Positions 52,286 through 60,616 of a stretch of 64,000 bases of DNA are shown here, in pieces. Made by a program: the position numbers and the translations under genes. Origin of the DNA: Roseovarius carneus (GTDB lineage: Bacteria; Pseudomonadota; Alphaproteobacteria; Rhodobacterales; Rhodobacteraceae); assembly GCF_020141465.1 (NCBI RefSeq), contig NZ_JAHSPD010000001.1, forward strand, positions 2,896,374-2,960,373, read 5' to 3'. The notes beneath the pieces were generated by a model. It was given only the letters and a program-made list of their open reading frames with translations, had not been told where the DNA came from and made no database searches. Every line of letters starts with the position of its first letter. The stretch's first letter is position 1.

Positions 52286-53023
52286 ATGATACTCAACCGA
52301 TCTTATCGGTCAGGGCACCCGTCGCATATTTTGCGGCAGTCCCTGATCGTCTTCACAACCAGCCTCTTGGTGCTGATCGCATTCGCGACCTCGGCTTACG
52401 CCCATGCCGTGACCCCCGGTGACGCGGGCTACATTCAGGAGATTTTCGGGGTTCATATCATCTCGTTCATCTATCTGGGCGCAAAGCACATGATTACGGG
52501 ATATGACCATATCCTGTTCCTGCTCGGCGTCGTCTTCTTCCTATACCACATGAAAGACGTGGCGATTTATGTCAGCATTTTTGCGGTCGGCCACTCCGTC
52601 ACCATGATTGCGGGCGTCTGGTTTGGCTGGGGCATCAACGCGTATATCATCGATGCCATCATCGGCCTGTCGGTCGTCTACAAGGCCCTCGACAACCTTG
52701 GCCTCTATCAGAAATGGCTCGGGTTTCAGCCAAACACCAAGGCCGCAACCCTGATCTTCGGTCTGTTCCATGGCACCGGCCTTGCGTCAAAAATCCTGGA
52801 TTATCAATTGTCCGAAGACGGGCTGCTCGCGAACCTTCTGGCCTTCAACGTGGGCGTCGAGGTGGGTCAGCTTCTGGCGCTTTTCGTGATCCTCATCGTA
52901 ATGGGGTATTGGCGTCGCACCCCCAACTTCATGCGTCAGGCTTCTGTCGCGAACATCATCGTGGTCGGCCTTGGCCTTCTGCTCACCTACCAGCAGATCG
53001 CAGGCTATATCGCCAGCACATAG
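52286..53023 (+). CDS. HupE/UreJ-type membrane protein
   Basis: 245 residues with six or seven membrane segments. Family features: HIISFIYLGAKHMITGYDHILFLLGVVFFL, with the H-x5-GxDHxLFLL motif, AVGHSVTMIAGVWFG and GLFHGTGLASKI. HupE/UreJ_2 proteins are linked to nickel or cobalt transport. In this metal-regulated unit, export or exchange of Ni/Co is a reasonable guess. The longer frame start and a leader peptide region (about 17-40, ending AYAHA) suggest a cleavable signal. Confidence 0.85.
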   Translation: MILNRSYRSGHPSHILRQSLIVFTTSLLVLIAFATSAYAHAVTPGDAGYIQEIFGVHIISFIYLGAKHMITGYDHILFLLGVVFFLYHMKDVAIYVSIFAVGHSVTMIAGVWFGWGINAYIIDAIIGLSVVYKALDNLGLYQKWLGFQPNTKAATLIFGLFHGTGLASKILDYQLSEDGLLANLLAFNVGVEVGQLLALFVILIVMGYWRRTPNFMRQASVANIIVVGLGLLLTYQQIAGYIAST

Positions 53024-53038
53024 AGATTGGAAAGAACA

Positions 53039-53653
53039 ATGAACAACGCACCGAAACCTAACATCGAAGACCTGCCGACCCCCACCCAACTGCGCCGGTC
53101 CACGATCATTGCCAGCCTGATGGCAGTTGCCATAGGCGTTATGGTTTACCTGCCCGCCGAATACGGCACCGACCCCACAGGCGTAGGGAGCATCCTTGGC
53201 CTGACGGAAATGGGCGAAATCAAGCAGCAGCTTGCCGCCGAAGCGGCGGCGGACGAAGCGCTTCATGGCAACGATGACAGCTCATCTCTGATGAATGATA
53301 TCTTCGGCCTATTCGTCGGGGCAGCACACGCACAAGAGGCCTGGCAGGACGAGATCACATTTACCCTCGCGCCCGGCGCATCCACCGAAATCAAGGCCAC
53401 GATGGAGGAAGGTGCCACTATGAACTACGCGTGGGTCGCTAGAGGCGGGCGGATCAACTTCGATCTTCACGCTCATGCAGATGGTGAGGAAGTGACCTAC
53501 GACAGAGGTCGCGGCCAAACATCTGGTGACGGCAGTTTTCAGACCCCCTTCGCGGGGGATCACGGCTGGTTCTGGCGAAACCGTGATGATGCTGACATCA
53601 CAGTGATCCTGCAATTGCGTGGCGACTACAGCGAGATCGTTCGTAGCGAGTGA
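53039..53653 (+). CDS. single-pass membrane anchor protein
   Basis: 204 residues from the ATG at 53039, 15 bp after the HupE-like gene. One membrane segment (about 24-43) and a periplasmic domain with TFTLAPGASTEIKATMEEG, RGGRINFDLHAHADGEEV and GDHGWFWRNRDD. It resembles the proteins annotated as 'transmembrane anchor protein' next to HupE/UreJ permeases. It could assist the permease; the function is unproven. A GC hairpin follows the stop. Confidence 0.7.
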   Translation: MNNAPKPNIEDLPTPTQLRRSTIIASLMAVAIGVMVYLPAEYGTDPTGVGSILGLTEMGEIKQQLAAEAAADEALHGNDDSSSLMNDIFGLFVGAAHAQEAWQDEITFTLAPGASTEIKATMEEGATMNYAWVARGGRINFDLHAHADGEEVTYDRGRGQTSGDGSFQTPFAGDHGWFWRNRDDADITVILQLRGDYSEIVRSE

Positions 53654-53666
53654 TGCAAGAAACCGG

Positions 53667-53692
53667 CCACCCGCTCAGGGATGTGCGGGTGG
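53667..53692. terminator. hairpin between convergent genes
   Basis: CCACCCGC (53667-53674) and GCGGGTGG (53685-53692) form a perfect 8-bp stem with a 10-base loop between the anchor protein gene and the convergent MerR gene. It could end transcription from both sides; there is no long T-run. Confidence 0.6.
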
Positions 53693-53777
53693 GCTGTTCG
53701 CTACACCGGACTTTAAATGGAAAGGCGCAGGACGACGCCGCCGTTGCCGTTGCGATTTGGAATGTCTCCTATCGCTG

Positions 53778-54194
53778 TCAGTGCTCCCTGCTACAAAGCT
53801 CATGATCGGCCAAAGCTGCGAGCACATAACAATCTTCGGATATGCCATGCCCATCGCAACCCTTGGAGATTCGGGTCAGTTCCTTTTCCAATAGCTTGAG
53901 CCGTTTGATTTTCTGACGCACGTCCGCAAGCTGCGAAACAGCAATGTCTGTCGCCGCAACGCACGATCGGTCTGGATGCTCCTGTAGTTCAATAAGCGAT
54001 GAAATGGCTTCAATCGAAAACCCCAGATCGCGCGCATGGCGGATGAAACTCAGCCGTTCCAATCCGGTTTTGTCATAGCGTCTTTGGTTACCACTTGTAC
54101 GCTCGGCCTCCGCTAAAAGGCCCATTTCCTCGTAGTACCGGATGGTAGGGACCTTGACCTTGGTGCGCTTTGAAAGCTCGCCGATAGAAAACAT
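53778..54194 (-). CDS. MerR-family regulator of the Zn/Cd/Pb type
   Basis: 138 residues from the ATG at 54194. N-terminal winged helix (1-70): FSIGELSKRTKVKVPTIRYYEE and FIRHARDLGFSIEAIS; then a coiled-coil dimer helix (about 80-112). Cysteines C78, C113 and C122 have the spacing (35 and 9) of the metal site in ZntR, CadR and PbrR, not that of CueR. It is divergent from the transglutaminase-CDF-methyltransferase unit and faces a 19-bp-spacer promoter. A similar operator precedes the P-type ATPase 8 kb away. Confidence 0.9.
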   Translation of the reverse strand: MFSIGELSKRTKVKVPTIRYYEEMGLLAEAERTSGNQRRYDKTGLERLSFIRHARDLGFSIEAISSLIELQEHPDRSCVAATDIAVSQLADVRQKIKRLKLLEKELTRISKGCDGHGISEDCYVLAALADHELCSREH

Positions 54195-54205
54195 GAAGAA
54201 ACCTC

Positions 54206-54236
54206 TTGAACCTCTAGTCACTAGAGAGTGTAGATA
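54206..54236 (+). promoter_or_regulatory. MerR-type promoter of the transglutaminase-CDF unit
   Basis: A -35 box TTGAAC (54206-54211) and a -10 box TAGATA (54231-54236) are 19 bp apart, with the perfect dyad CTCTAGTCACTAGAG (54212-54226) in the spacer. This is the geometry expected for activation by the divergently encoded MerR protein. The dyad shares its centre AGTCACT with the ATPase promoter operator. Confidence 0.85.
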
Positions 54237-54264
54237 GGGTGGGACACAGACTCAAGAGGCCACC

Positions 54265-55035
54265 ATGACCGACCAATACCTGTCCCCGACACCCTTTCTG
54301 GACTTCGACGCGACACCCATTCAGCGCCTAATTGCTGACCGTGACTGGCTGTCCCTTTCACAAACCGACCGGATTGGCGCTCCGTATGACTTTGTCCGCA
54401 ACGAAATTCTGTTCGGCTACAATTCTGATGATGCGTTGCCAGCCTCCAAGGTGCTGGCTGACGGCTATGGGCAGTGCAATACGAAGGGGACGCTGCTCAT
54501 GGCGCTCCTGCGCGCCCTTGGTGTACCGTGCCGCTTCCATGGTTTCACCATCGACAAGCGATTGCAGCGTGGGGTCGTGCCAGAGCTTGTCTATCCGCTT
54601 GCTCCTCGTAACATCATCCATTCATGGGTCGAAATCTATCATGGCGGGCAGTGGTTGAACCTCGAGGGCTTCATTCTGGATGCAGCCGTCCTCGCCGCCT
54701 TGCAAGATGCTTTCCCGCAGCGTCAATCCTTGTGCGCCTATGGTGCGGGCACGGATTGCCTGCAAAATCCGCAAGTCGAATGGCGCGGGGCCAGCACTTA
54801 CATTCAGAAGACTGGTATCAACCACGACTTTGGCACGTTCGACGATCCCGATACATTTTATGCATCCCACCGTCAGTTGACCGGCATCAAGGGTCTTCTC
54901 TATCGCCTCATAGTTCGCCACTGGATGAACCACCGCGTCAAGAAGTTGCGGAGAGGTCATGTGCCGAGCATTCCCGGTGGCGAGGCAAGCCTCGTGCCAA
55001 CTCAATCGGATTTCAAAACGAAGGAGGCAATCTAA
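54265..55035 (+). CDS. transglutaminase-like protein in a metal-resistance unit
   Basis: 256 residues, soluble, no signal peptide. The transglutaminase-like core has the nucleophile C71 in GYGQCNTKGTLL and H119 in NIIHSWVEIY, with an acid partner near E133 (LNLEGF). Such domains act as cysteine peptidases or amide-forming enzymes; the role beside a metal transporter is unknown. It is the first gene after the MerR-type promoter and overlaps the CDF gene start by one base (TAATG). Confidence 0.75.
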   Translation: MTDQYLSPTPFLDFDATPIQRLIADRDWLSLSQTDRIGAPYDFVRNEILFGYNSDDALPASKVLADGYGQCNTKGTLLMALLRALGVPCRFHGFTIDKRLQRGVVPELVYPLAPRNIIHSWVEIYHGGQWLNLEGFILDAAVLAALQDAFPQRQSLCAYGAGTDCLQNPQVEWRGASTYIQKTGINHDFGTFDDPDTFYASHRQLTGIKGLLYRLIVRHWMNHRVKKLRRGHVPSIPGGEASLVPTQSDFKTKEAI

Positions 55036-55670
55036 TGGCCGGTTGCTGCGGACACGACGCCAAGTTTGACGGCGTATCAGATGACTACAAACGACGTCTC
55101 TGGATCGTCATTGCCCTCAATGCGACAATGTTCGCGGTGGAAATGACGGCCGGTCACATTGCCAAATCGCAAGCGTTGCAAGCCGATGCTCTCGACTTCG
55201 CGGGTGACGCAATGACCTACGGTATCTCTCTGGCCGTCATCGGGGCGTCACTTCGCGCCCGCACCAATGCCGCGCTGTTCAAGGGTTTCAGCCTCATGTT
55301 GATGGGGCTTTGGGTCTTCGGATCGACTGTCTACCGCGTGTTTTATGTCGGGGTTCCCACAGCCGAGATTATGGGTGTTGTTGGCTTTCTGGCTTTGCTC
55401 ACCAACCTTGCCAGCGTTTTCTTACTGGTGCGTTATAAGGACGGGGATGCCAACGTGCGGTCCGTCTGGCTCTGTTCGCGCAATGACGCCATCGGCAACG
55501 TCGCCGTCATTTTCGCAGCCTTGGGCGTCTGGGGTACAGCAACAGGCTGGCCTGACCTGATCGTTGCAACAATCATGGCTGGGCTGTTCCTGTCGTCCGC
55601 TTTCCAGATCGTGCGGCAAGCCCTCGCAGAGCGGCGGGAAATAGTCGACCGCAAACACGCAGAGGCATGA
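55035..55670 (+). CDS. CDF-family cation transporter (CzcD-like)
   Basis: 211 residues from the ATG at 55035, SD AAGGAGG. After a Cys/His-containing N-terminus (MAGCCGHDAKF) come about six membrane segments. ALQADALDFAGDAMTYG in TM2 and SVWLCSRNDAIGNVAV in TM5 carry the CDF metal-site aspartates (D-x3-D and N-D). The usual C-terminal cytoplasmic domain is missing, so it is shorter than typical CDF proteins (about 300). It exports divalent cations such as Zn or Cd. The next gene overlaps by 4 bases. Confidence 0.85.
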   Translation: MAGCCGHDAKFDGVSDDYKRRLWIVIALNATMFAVEMTAGHIAKSQALQADALDFAGDAMTYGISLAVIGASLRARTNAALFKGFSLMLMGLWVFGSTVYRVFYVGVPTAEIMGVVGFLALLTNLASVFLLVRYKDGDANVRSVWLCSRNDAIGNVAVIFAALGVWGTATGWPDLIVATIMAGLFLSSAFQIVRQALAERREIVDRKHAEA

Positions 55671-56218
55671 TGCAGGGTTTTCTAGTTACTTTGGGTCTGG
55701 TGGTTGCCGCTATGACCCTTGCAGCAATCCTCTGGTCGATTGCCTTTCCTGATCGGCGCATATGGCCGCCAAAACGCTACACTAGGCTTACGCCTTTCCT
55801 TGTTTGGGTACCAACATTCACGCTGTTCGGGGTTCTCATCCTGCTTGGTGTCTGGGGCTGGGCTGATCTGGCCATACCGAGTTGGTTGCGGTTTGGCGTC
55901 GGCCTGCCACTCATCCTGATCGGCAACGTCGTCGTATGGATGGAAGTCTCACATTTTGGAGTGCCGCAGACGGGTGGAGCCAAGGGCACCCTGCGCACCG
56001 AGGGCATGTATCGCTACTCGCGGAACCCGCAGTTTATAGCTGATATTTGCATCGTCATTGGTTGGATGATCCTGTCAGCAGCGCCTTGGGCCATGGTTGT
56101 CGGACTGGCTGGAATAGTTGTGCTTATTGCCGCCCCATTTTCTGAGGAGCCTTGGCTCAAAGACCAATACGGCACCGCATTCGAAGACTACTCAAAGCGA
56201 GTGCGGCGTTTCCTCTGA
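55667..56218 (+). CDS. isoprenylcysteine methyltransferase-like membrane protein
   Basis: 183 residues with four or five membrane segments. The C-terminal region matches the ICMT/PEMT family: GTLRTEGMYRYSRNPQFIADI (about 103-123) and the end SEEPWLKDQYGTAFEDYSKRVRRF, the SAM-binding signature. In bacteria the substrate is unknown. The ATG overlaps the CDF gene stop (ATGA), so it is the third member of the MerR-controlled unit. It is the last cargo gene before trbB. Confidence 0.82.
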   Translation: MMQGFLVTLGLVVAAMTLAAILWSIAFPDRRIWPPKRYTRLTPFLVWVPTFTLFGVLILLGVWGWADLAIPSWLRFGVGLPLILIGNVVVWMEVSHFGVPQTGGAKGTLRTEGMYRYSRNPQFIADICIVIGWMILSAAPWAMVVGLAGIVVLIAAPFSEEPWLKDQYGTAFEDYSKRVRRFL

Positions 56219-56502
56219 GGTGGGGCCAAAACCTGCAAAGCGGACACTCGTGTATCGTGCAGCATTGGTGCTTCTGGGCTCAAATCGGTCATTCGCCGCA
56301 AGGATCGCAAACGACTGCCCACTAAAAACCTGTCCCTCAACAAAGAAACGGTGCGTTAGTTTCTCTTGAGCGACCTCGCCGCGTCCCTGTCTTTCTACGC
56401 TAGCGTACTTCTACTCCCTTGACGCTATTGCCGGGCGATCATTTCAGGTTTCTCTAATTGTCCCCAATCTAGGGCCGTCCACCGACGTCCCATCGCGCGG
56501 GG
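56219..56502. other. right junction of the metal-resistance cargo
   Basis: 284 bp without a convincing gene. It includes AAGCGGACACTCG-like sequence that I associate with dispersed non-coding repeats of Rhodobacterales. The trbB promoter should lie in its right half. No terminal repeats matching the left junction (35386-35657) were noticed. Confidence 0.4.
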
Positions 56503-57489
56503 ATGCACATGACGGCACAACATCGATACTCCCAAGCAGTTTCACGCGGTTCTCGCATGTTGCGCACCGCGCTTGGCTCGGCCATCGCCGGATATCTAGA
56601 CGATGCGCAAGTCGTCGAAGTCATGCTCAATCCTGATGGACGGCTCTGGATTGACCGTCTGTCCGAAGGTCTTTGCCCGACCGATCACTGCGTTTCCCAT
56701 GCGGATGGCGAGCGCATCATCCGCTTGGTCGCCCATCATGTCAGCATCGAAGTCCATGCGGGCGCGCCGCGCGTCTCCGCAGAGCTACCCGAAACCGGAG
56801 AACGGTTCGAAGGGCTACTTCCACCAGTAGTTGCCGCACCCACATTCGCAATTCGCAAGCCTGCCGTGGCAGTCTTCACGCTTGGAGATTATGTGGCAGC
56901 CCACATAATGACTAAAGCACAGTCAGAAACGCTCCGCGTTGCAGTCGCCGACCGTTGCAACATCCTCGTCGCCGGCGGCACCTCCACCGGCAAGACCACA
57001 CTCACAAACGCTCTTTTGGCGGAAGTTGCCAAAACCGAAGACCGTGTCGTTCTGATCGAGGACACACGGGAGTTGCAGTGTGCGGCCCCGAACCTGGTGG
57101 CCCTGCGCACCAAGGACAATGTCGCCTCGCTCTCTGATCTAGTCCGCTCTTCATTGCGTCTGCGGCCTGACCGCATTCCCATCGGTGAAGTGCGCGGTCC
57201 AGAGGCGCTCGATCTCCTAAAAGCCTGGGGCACAGGTCATCCCGGCGGCATCGGCACAATCCATGCCGGGACCGCTCTTGGTGCCCTGTGTCGAATGGAG
57301 CAGCTCATTCAAGAAGCCGTCGTCACTGTCCCGCGCGCCTTAATCGCCGAGACTATCGACCTCGTCGCCGTCTTGTCGCGACGCGGTCTCGCACGCCGTC
57401 TCTCTGAACTGGCGCACGTCGAAGGCCTCGATGCGACCGGCGATTACCGTCTTTCCCCCGCAACCGACACCAACAAAGGATCCTCTTGA
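56503..57489 (+). CDS. trbB: TrbB conjugation ATPase (VirB11-like)
   Basis: 328 residues; a second ATG two codons on is possible. Secretion ATPase motifs: Walker [10 protein letters not shown] (about 158-166), an Asp-box LIEDTREL, Walker [17 protein letters not shown] (about 224) and His-box GGIGTIHAG (about 248). A hexameric ATPase at the cytoplasmic base of the mating channel that powers pilus assembly. First gene of the trb operon; its stop overlaps the trbC start. Confidence 0.95.
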   Translation: MHMTAQHRYSQAVSRGSRMLRTALGSAIAGYLDDAQVVEVMLNPDGRLWIDRLSEGLCPTDHCVSHADGERIIRLVAHHVSIEVHAGAPRVSAELPETGERFEGLLPPVVAAPTFAIRKPAVAVFTLGDYVAAHIMTKAQSETLRVAVADRCNILVAGGTSTGKTTLTNALLAEVAKTEDRVVLIEDTRELQCAAPNLVALRTKDNVASLSDLVRSSLRLRPDRIPIGEVRGPEALDLLKAWGTGHPGGIGTIHAGTALGALCRMEQLIQEAVVTVPRALIAETIDLVAVLSRRGLARRLSELAHVEGLDATGDYRLSPATDTNKGSS

Positions 57490-57821
57490 TGTTCGTCCAT
57501 GGAAAACCCATCTTCCGGGCGGTCAATGCACTCTGCATTTCTGCCTTCGTCTCACTGACATTAGCCTCCCCTGCGCGGGCAGCAGGCTCCTCGATGCCTT
57601 GGGAAGCACCGCTGCAGGCAATTCTGGAATCCATCGAAGGCCCGGTCGCCAAGATCATCGCCGTAATGATTATCATCATTACCGGCCTGACCCTGGCCTT
57701 TGGCGACAGTTCCGGGGGCGCGCGACGGCTGATCCAGATCGTCTTCGGCATCTCGATTGCCTTTGCGGCATCGAGCTTCTTTCTTTCGTTCTTCTCCTTT
57801 GGTGGCGGGGCGGTGATCTGA
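57489..57821 (+). CDS. trbC: TrbC conjugative pilin precursor (VirB2-like)
   Basis: 110 residues; the ATG overlaps the trbB stop by one base. A long signal peptide (about 1-33, ending SPARAA) precedes two hydrophobic helices (about 54-70 and 83-108). VirB2/TrbC pilins are cleaved and, in the TrbC type, cyclised by TraF, which this element encodes at 29.2 kb. The stop overlaps the trbD start by one base. Confidence 0.9.
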   Translation: MFVHGKPIFRAVNALCISAFVSLTLASPARAAGSSMPWEAPLQAILESIEGPVAKIIAVMIIIITGLTLAFGDSSGGARRLIQIVFGISIAFAASSFFLSFFSFGGGAVI

Positions 57822-58090
57822 TGCATCATCCAGATATGATCCCCGGCTTCGTCATCCCGGTCCATCTGGCGCTGACCGAACCGATCCTGCTTGCAGGCGC
57901 CCCACGCTCCATTGCCATTCTCAATGGCACGTTTGCCGCCGCCATCGGGCTTGGCTTGCAGCTTTGGCTGGTAGGGTTGCTGATCTGGATCGCTGGTCAT
58001 CTTGCGGCTGTCTGGGCGGCGAAACGTGATCCACTTTTTGTCGATGTGGTGCGCCGTCATCTGCGCATCCCCGGCCACCTTGGGGTATGA
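57821..58090 (+). CDS. trbD: TrbD inner-membrane protein (VirB3-like)
   Basis: 89 residues. GFVIPVHLALTEPILLAGAPR at the N-terminus and a double hydrophobic segment (about 30-62) are typical of VirB3/TrbD. It works together with the TrbE ATPase in pilus assembly. Located between trbC and trbE with near-zero spacing. Confidence 0.9.
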   Translation: MHHPDMIPGFVIPVHLALTEPILLAGAPRSIAILNGTFAAAIGLGLQLWLVGLLIWIAGHLAAVWAAKRDPLFVDVVRRHLRIPGHLGV

Positions 58091-58093
58091 TGG

Positions 58094-60616
58094 ATGATGA
58101 ACCTCGCCGAATACCGACGCAAATCCTCGCATTTGGCCGATTTCCTACCCTGGGTGGCGCTTGTCGGCGCGGGCGTTGCCCTCAACAAGGACGGCTCTTT
58201 CCAGCGCACTGCACAGTTTCGTGGTCCCGATCTCGACAGTGCAGTGCCCGCCGAACTGGTCGCGGTCGCGGGCCGGATCAACAACGCACTGCGGCGGCTC
58301 GGCTCTGGCTGGGCAGTCTTCGTCGAGGCGCAGCGCGTCCCGGCCCTCTCCTATCCCGACAGCCAATTCCTCGATGCAGCGTCGGCTTTGGTGGATGCAG
58401 AGCGCAAGGCGCAGTTCGAGGAGGAAGGCGCGCATTTCGAGTCGCAGTATTTCCTGACGTTGCTGTATCTGCCACCCGCCGAAGAGGCCGCGCGGGCAGA
58501 ACGGTTTTTATACGAAGGACGCGATCGTGAGAGCGGGGCCAACGCCCGCGAGACGCTGGCGGGCTTTGTCGATCGCACTGACCGCATTTTGCAACTTCTT
58601 GAGGGGTTCATGCCCGAGTGTGTCTGGCTCGATGACGCCGAGACCCTCACCTACCTGCATGCAACGATCTCGACCAAAGTGCAGCGCGTCCGCGTGCCGG
58701 AAGTGCCGATGCATCTGGATGCGCTGCTCGCCGATCAGCCGCTTACTGCGGGATTGGAGCCGATGCTGGGGAACGCCCATCTGCGCATTCTGACGATCAC
58801 CGGTTTCCCGAGTGCGACGATGCCAGGAATCCTCGATGATCTCAACCGGCTGGCCTTCCCGTATCGCTGGTCGACCCGCGCGATCATGCTCGACAAGACC
58901 GACGCCGCGCGGCTCCTCGCCAAGATCCGGCGACAATGGTTCGCCAAGCGCAAATCCATCGCTGCCATCCTCAAGGAGATCATGACCAACGAGACTTCGG
59001 CCCTTCTCGATACTGATGCCCACAACAAGGCGATGGATGCCGATGCCGCCCTGCAGGAACTCGGCTCCGATCTGATTGGCGAAGCCTATGTCACCGCGAC
59101 AGTCACGGTCTGGGACGCGGACCCGCGGCTTGCCGACGAAAAGCTGCGCCTCGTCGAAAAGGTCATCCAGGGTCGCGATTTTACCTGCATTGCTGAGACG
59201 ACCAATGCGGTCGAAGCCTGGCTCGGCTCCCTGCCCGGCCATGTCTACGCCAATGTCCGCCAGCCGCCAGTCTCGACGCTCAACCTCGCCCACATGATCC
59301 CGCTCTCGGCTGTCTGGGCGGGTCCCGCACAGGATGATCACTTCGCGGCCCCGGCGTTACTCTTTGGGCAGACCGAAGGCTCGACCCCGTTCCGGCTCTC
59401 CCTGCATGTCGGCGATGTCGGGCACACACTGGTCGTCGGACCGACCGGCGCAGGCAAATCCGTACTGCTGGCTCTCATGGCGCTGCAGTTCAGGCGCTAC
59501 GCGGGGGCCCAAGTCTTCGCCTTCGATTTCGGCGGATCGATCCGTGCCGCGGCCCTGGCCATGGGCGGTGACTGGCATGATCTCGGCGGTGCGTTGTCCG
59601 ACGGTGTGTCCGACCCCGTCGCCTTGCAGCCGCTGGCCCGCATTCATGAACCAGCGACCCGCAACTGGGCTGCCGACTGGATCGCCAGCACCCTGGCGCG
59701 TGAAGGCGTGACGGTGACACCAGATGTAAAAGAACACCTTTGGTCTGCACTTTCATCTCTGACCTCAGCACCGGTGGGCGAGCGCACTCTGACGGGCCTT
59801 TCCGTCTTGCTGCAATCCCAGGACATCAAGCGCGCCTTGCAGCCCTATTGCATCGGCGGCCCTTTCGGCCATCTGCTTGATGCCGAAGAGGAACGGCTCG
59901 GCACCGCCACCGTCCAGGCCTTCGAGACTGAAGGGCTCATCGGCACTGGCGCGGCCCCTGCCGTGTTGGCCTATCTGTTCCACCGCATCGAAGCCCGCCT
60001 CGACGGCTCGCCAACTCTGCTCATCATCGACGAGGGCTGGCTGGCACTGGATGACACAGGTTTCGCCGGGCAGCTGCGCGAATGGTTGAAAACCCTGCGC
60101 AAGAAGAATGCGAGCGTCGTCTTCGCGACCCAGTCACTTGCGGATATCGACGGCTCGGCCATCGCGCCCGCGATCATCGAAAGCTGCCCGACCCGGCTGT
60201 TCCTGCCGAACGAACGTGCCTTGGAGCCACAGATTGCCGAAATCTATCGCCGCTTTGGCTTGAACGACCGCCAAATCGACATTCTCGCCCGAGCCACACC
60301 AAAACGCGATTACTACTGCCAATCGCGGCGCGGCAACCGGCTCTTCGACCTCGGTCTGGGCGAGATTGCTCTCGCCTTCACCGCCACATCTTCCAAATCG
60401 GATCAGACAGCGATCACCCGCATTCTCGCCGAACACGGGCGCGATGGTTTCGTCTCGGCCTGGTTGAGCGAACGCGGTGTCGATTGGGCCGTCGGTCTAC
60501 TTCCCAACCTGACCAATCTCGCCCCCGCGCCACCAGTTTCCGACATCGAAGAACAATACGGAAAAGACCCAGCAGCGGGTCCCGCACCCCTCACGCAAAA
60601 GGAGACTTCCCCATGA
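58094..60616 (+). CDS. trbE: TrbE conjugation ATPase (VirB4-like)
   Basis: 840 residues; an alternative ATG is the second codon. The C-terminal ATPase has Walker A GPTGAGKSV (about 449-457) and Walker B LLIIDEGWLAL (about 642-652), then RKKNASVVFATQSLADI. The N-terminal domain (about 1-380) is the VirB4 scaffold. It is the largest T4SS ATPase and is needed for pilus biogenesis and DNA transfer. Its stop overlaps trbJ (ATGA). Confidence 0.95.
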   Translation: MMNLAEYRRKSSHLADFLPWVALVGAGVALNKDGSFQRTAQFRGPDLDSAVPAELVAVAGRINNALRRLGSGWAVFVEAQRVPALSYPDSQFLDAASALVDAERKAQFEEEGAHFESQYFLTLLYLPPAEEAARAERFLYEGRDRESGANARETLAGFVDRTDRILQLLEGFMPECVWLDDAETLTYLHATISTKVQRVRVPEVPMHLDALLADQPLTAGLEPMLGNAHLRILTITGFPSATMPGILDDLNRLAFPYRWSTRAIMLDKTDAARLLAKIRRQWFAKRKSIAAILKEIMTNETSALLDTDAHNKAMDADAALQELGSDLIGEAYVTATVTVWDADPRLADEKLRLVEKVIQGRDFTCIAETTNAVEAWLGSLPGHVYANVRQPPVSTLNLAHMIPLSAVWAGPAQDDHFAAPALLFGQTEGSTPFRLSLHVGDVGHTLVVGPTGAGKSVLLALMALQFRRYAGAQVFAFDFGGSIRAAALAMGGDWHDLGGALSDGVSDPVALQPLARIHEPATRNWAADWIASTLAREGVTVTPDVKEHLWSALSSLTSAPVGERTLTGLSVLLQSQDIKRALQPYCIGGPFGHLLDAEEERLGTATVQAFETEGLIGTGAAPAVLAYLFHRIEARLDGSPTLLIIDEGWLALDDTGFAGQLREWLKTLRKKNASVVFATQSLADIDGSAIAPAIIESCPTRLFLPNERALEPQIAEIYRRFGLNDRQIDILARATPKRDYYCQSRRGNRLFDLGLGEIALAFTATSSKSDQTAITRILAEHGRDGFVSAWLSERGVDWAVGLLPNLTNLAPAPPVSDIEEQYGKDPAAGPAPLTQKETSP

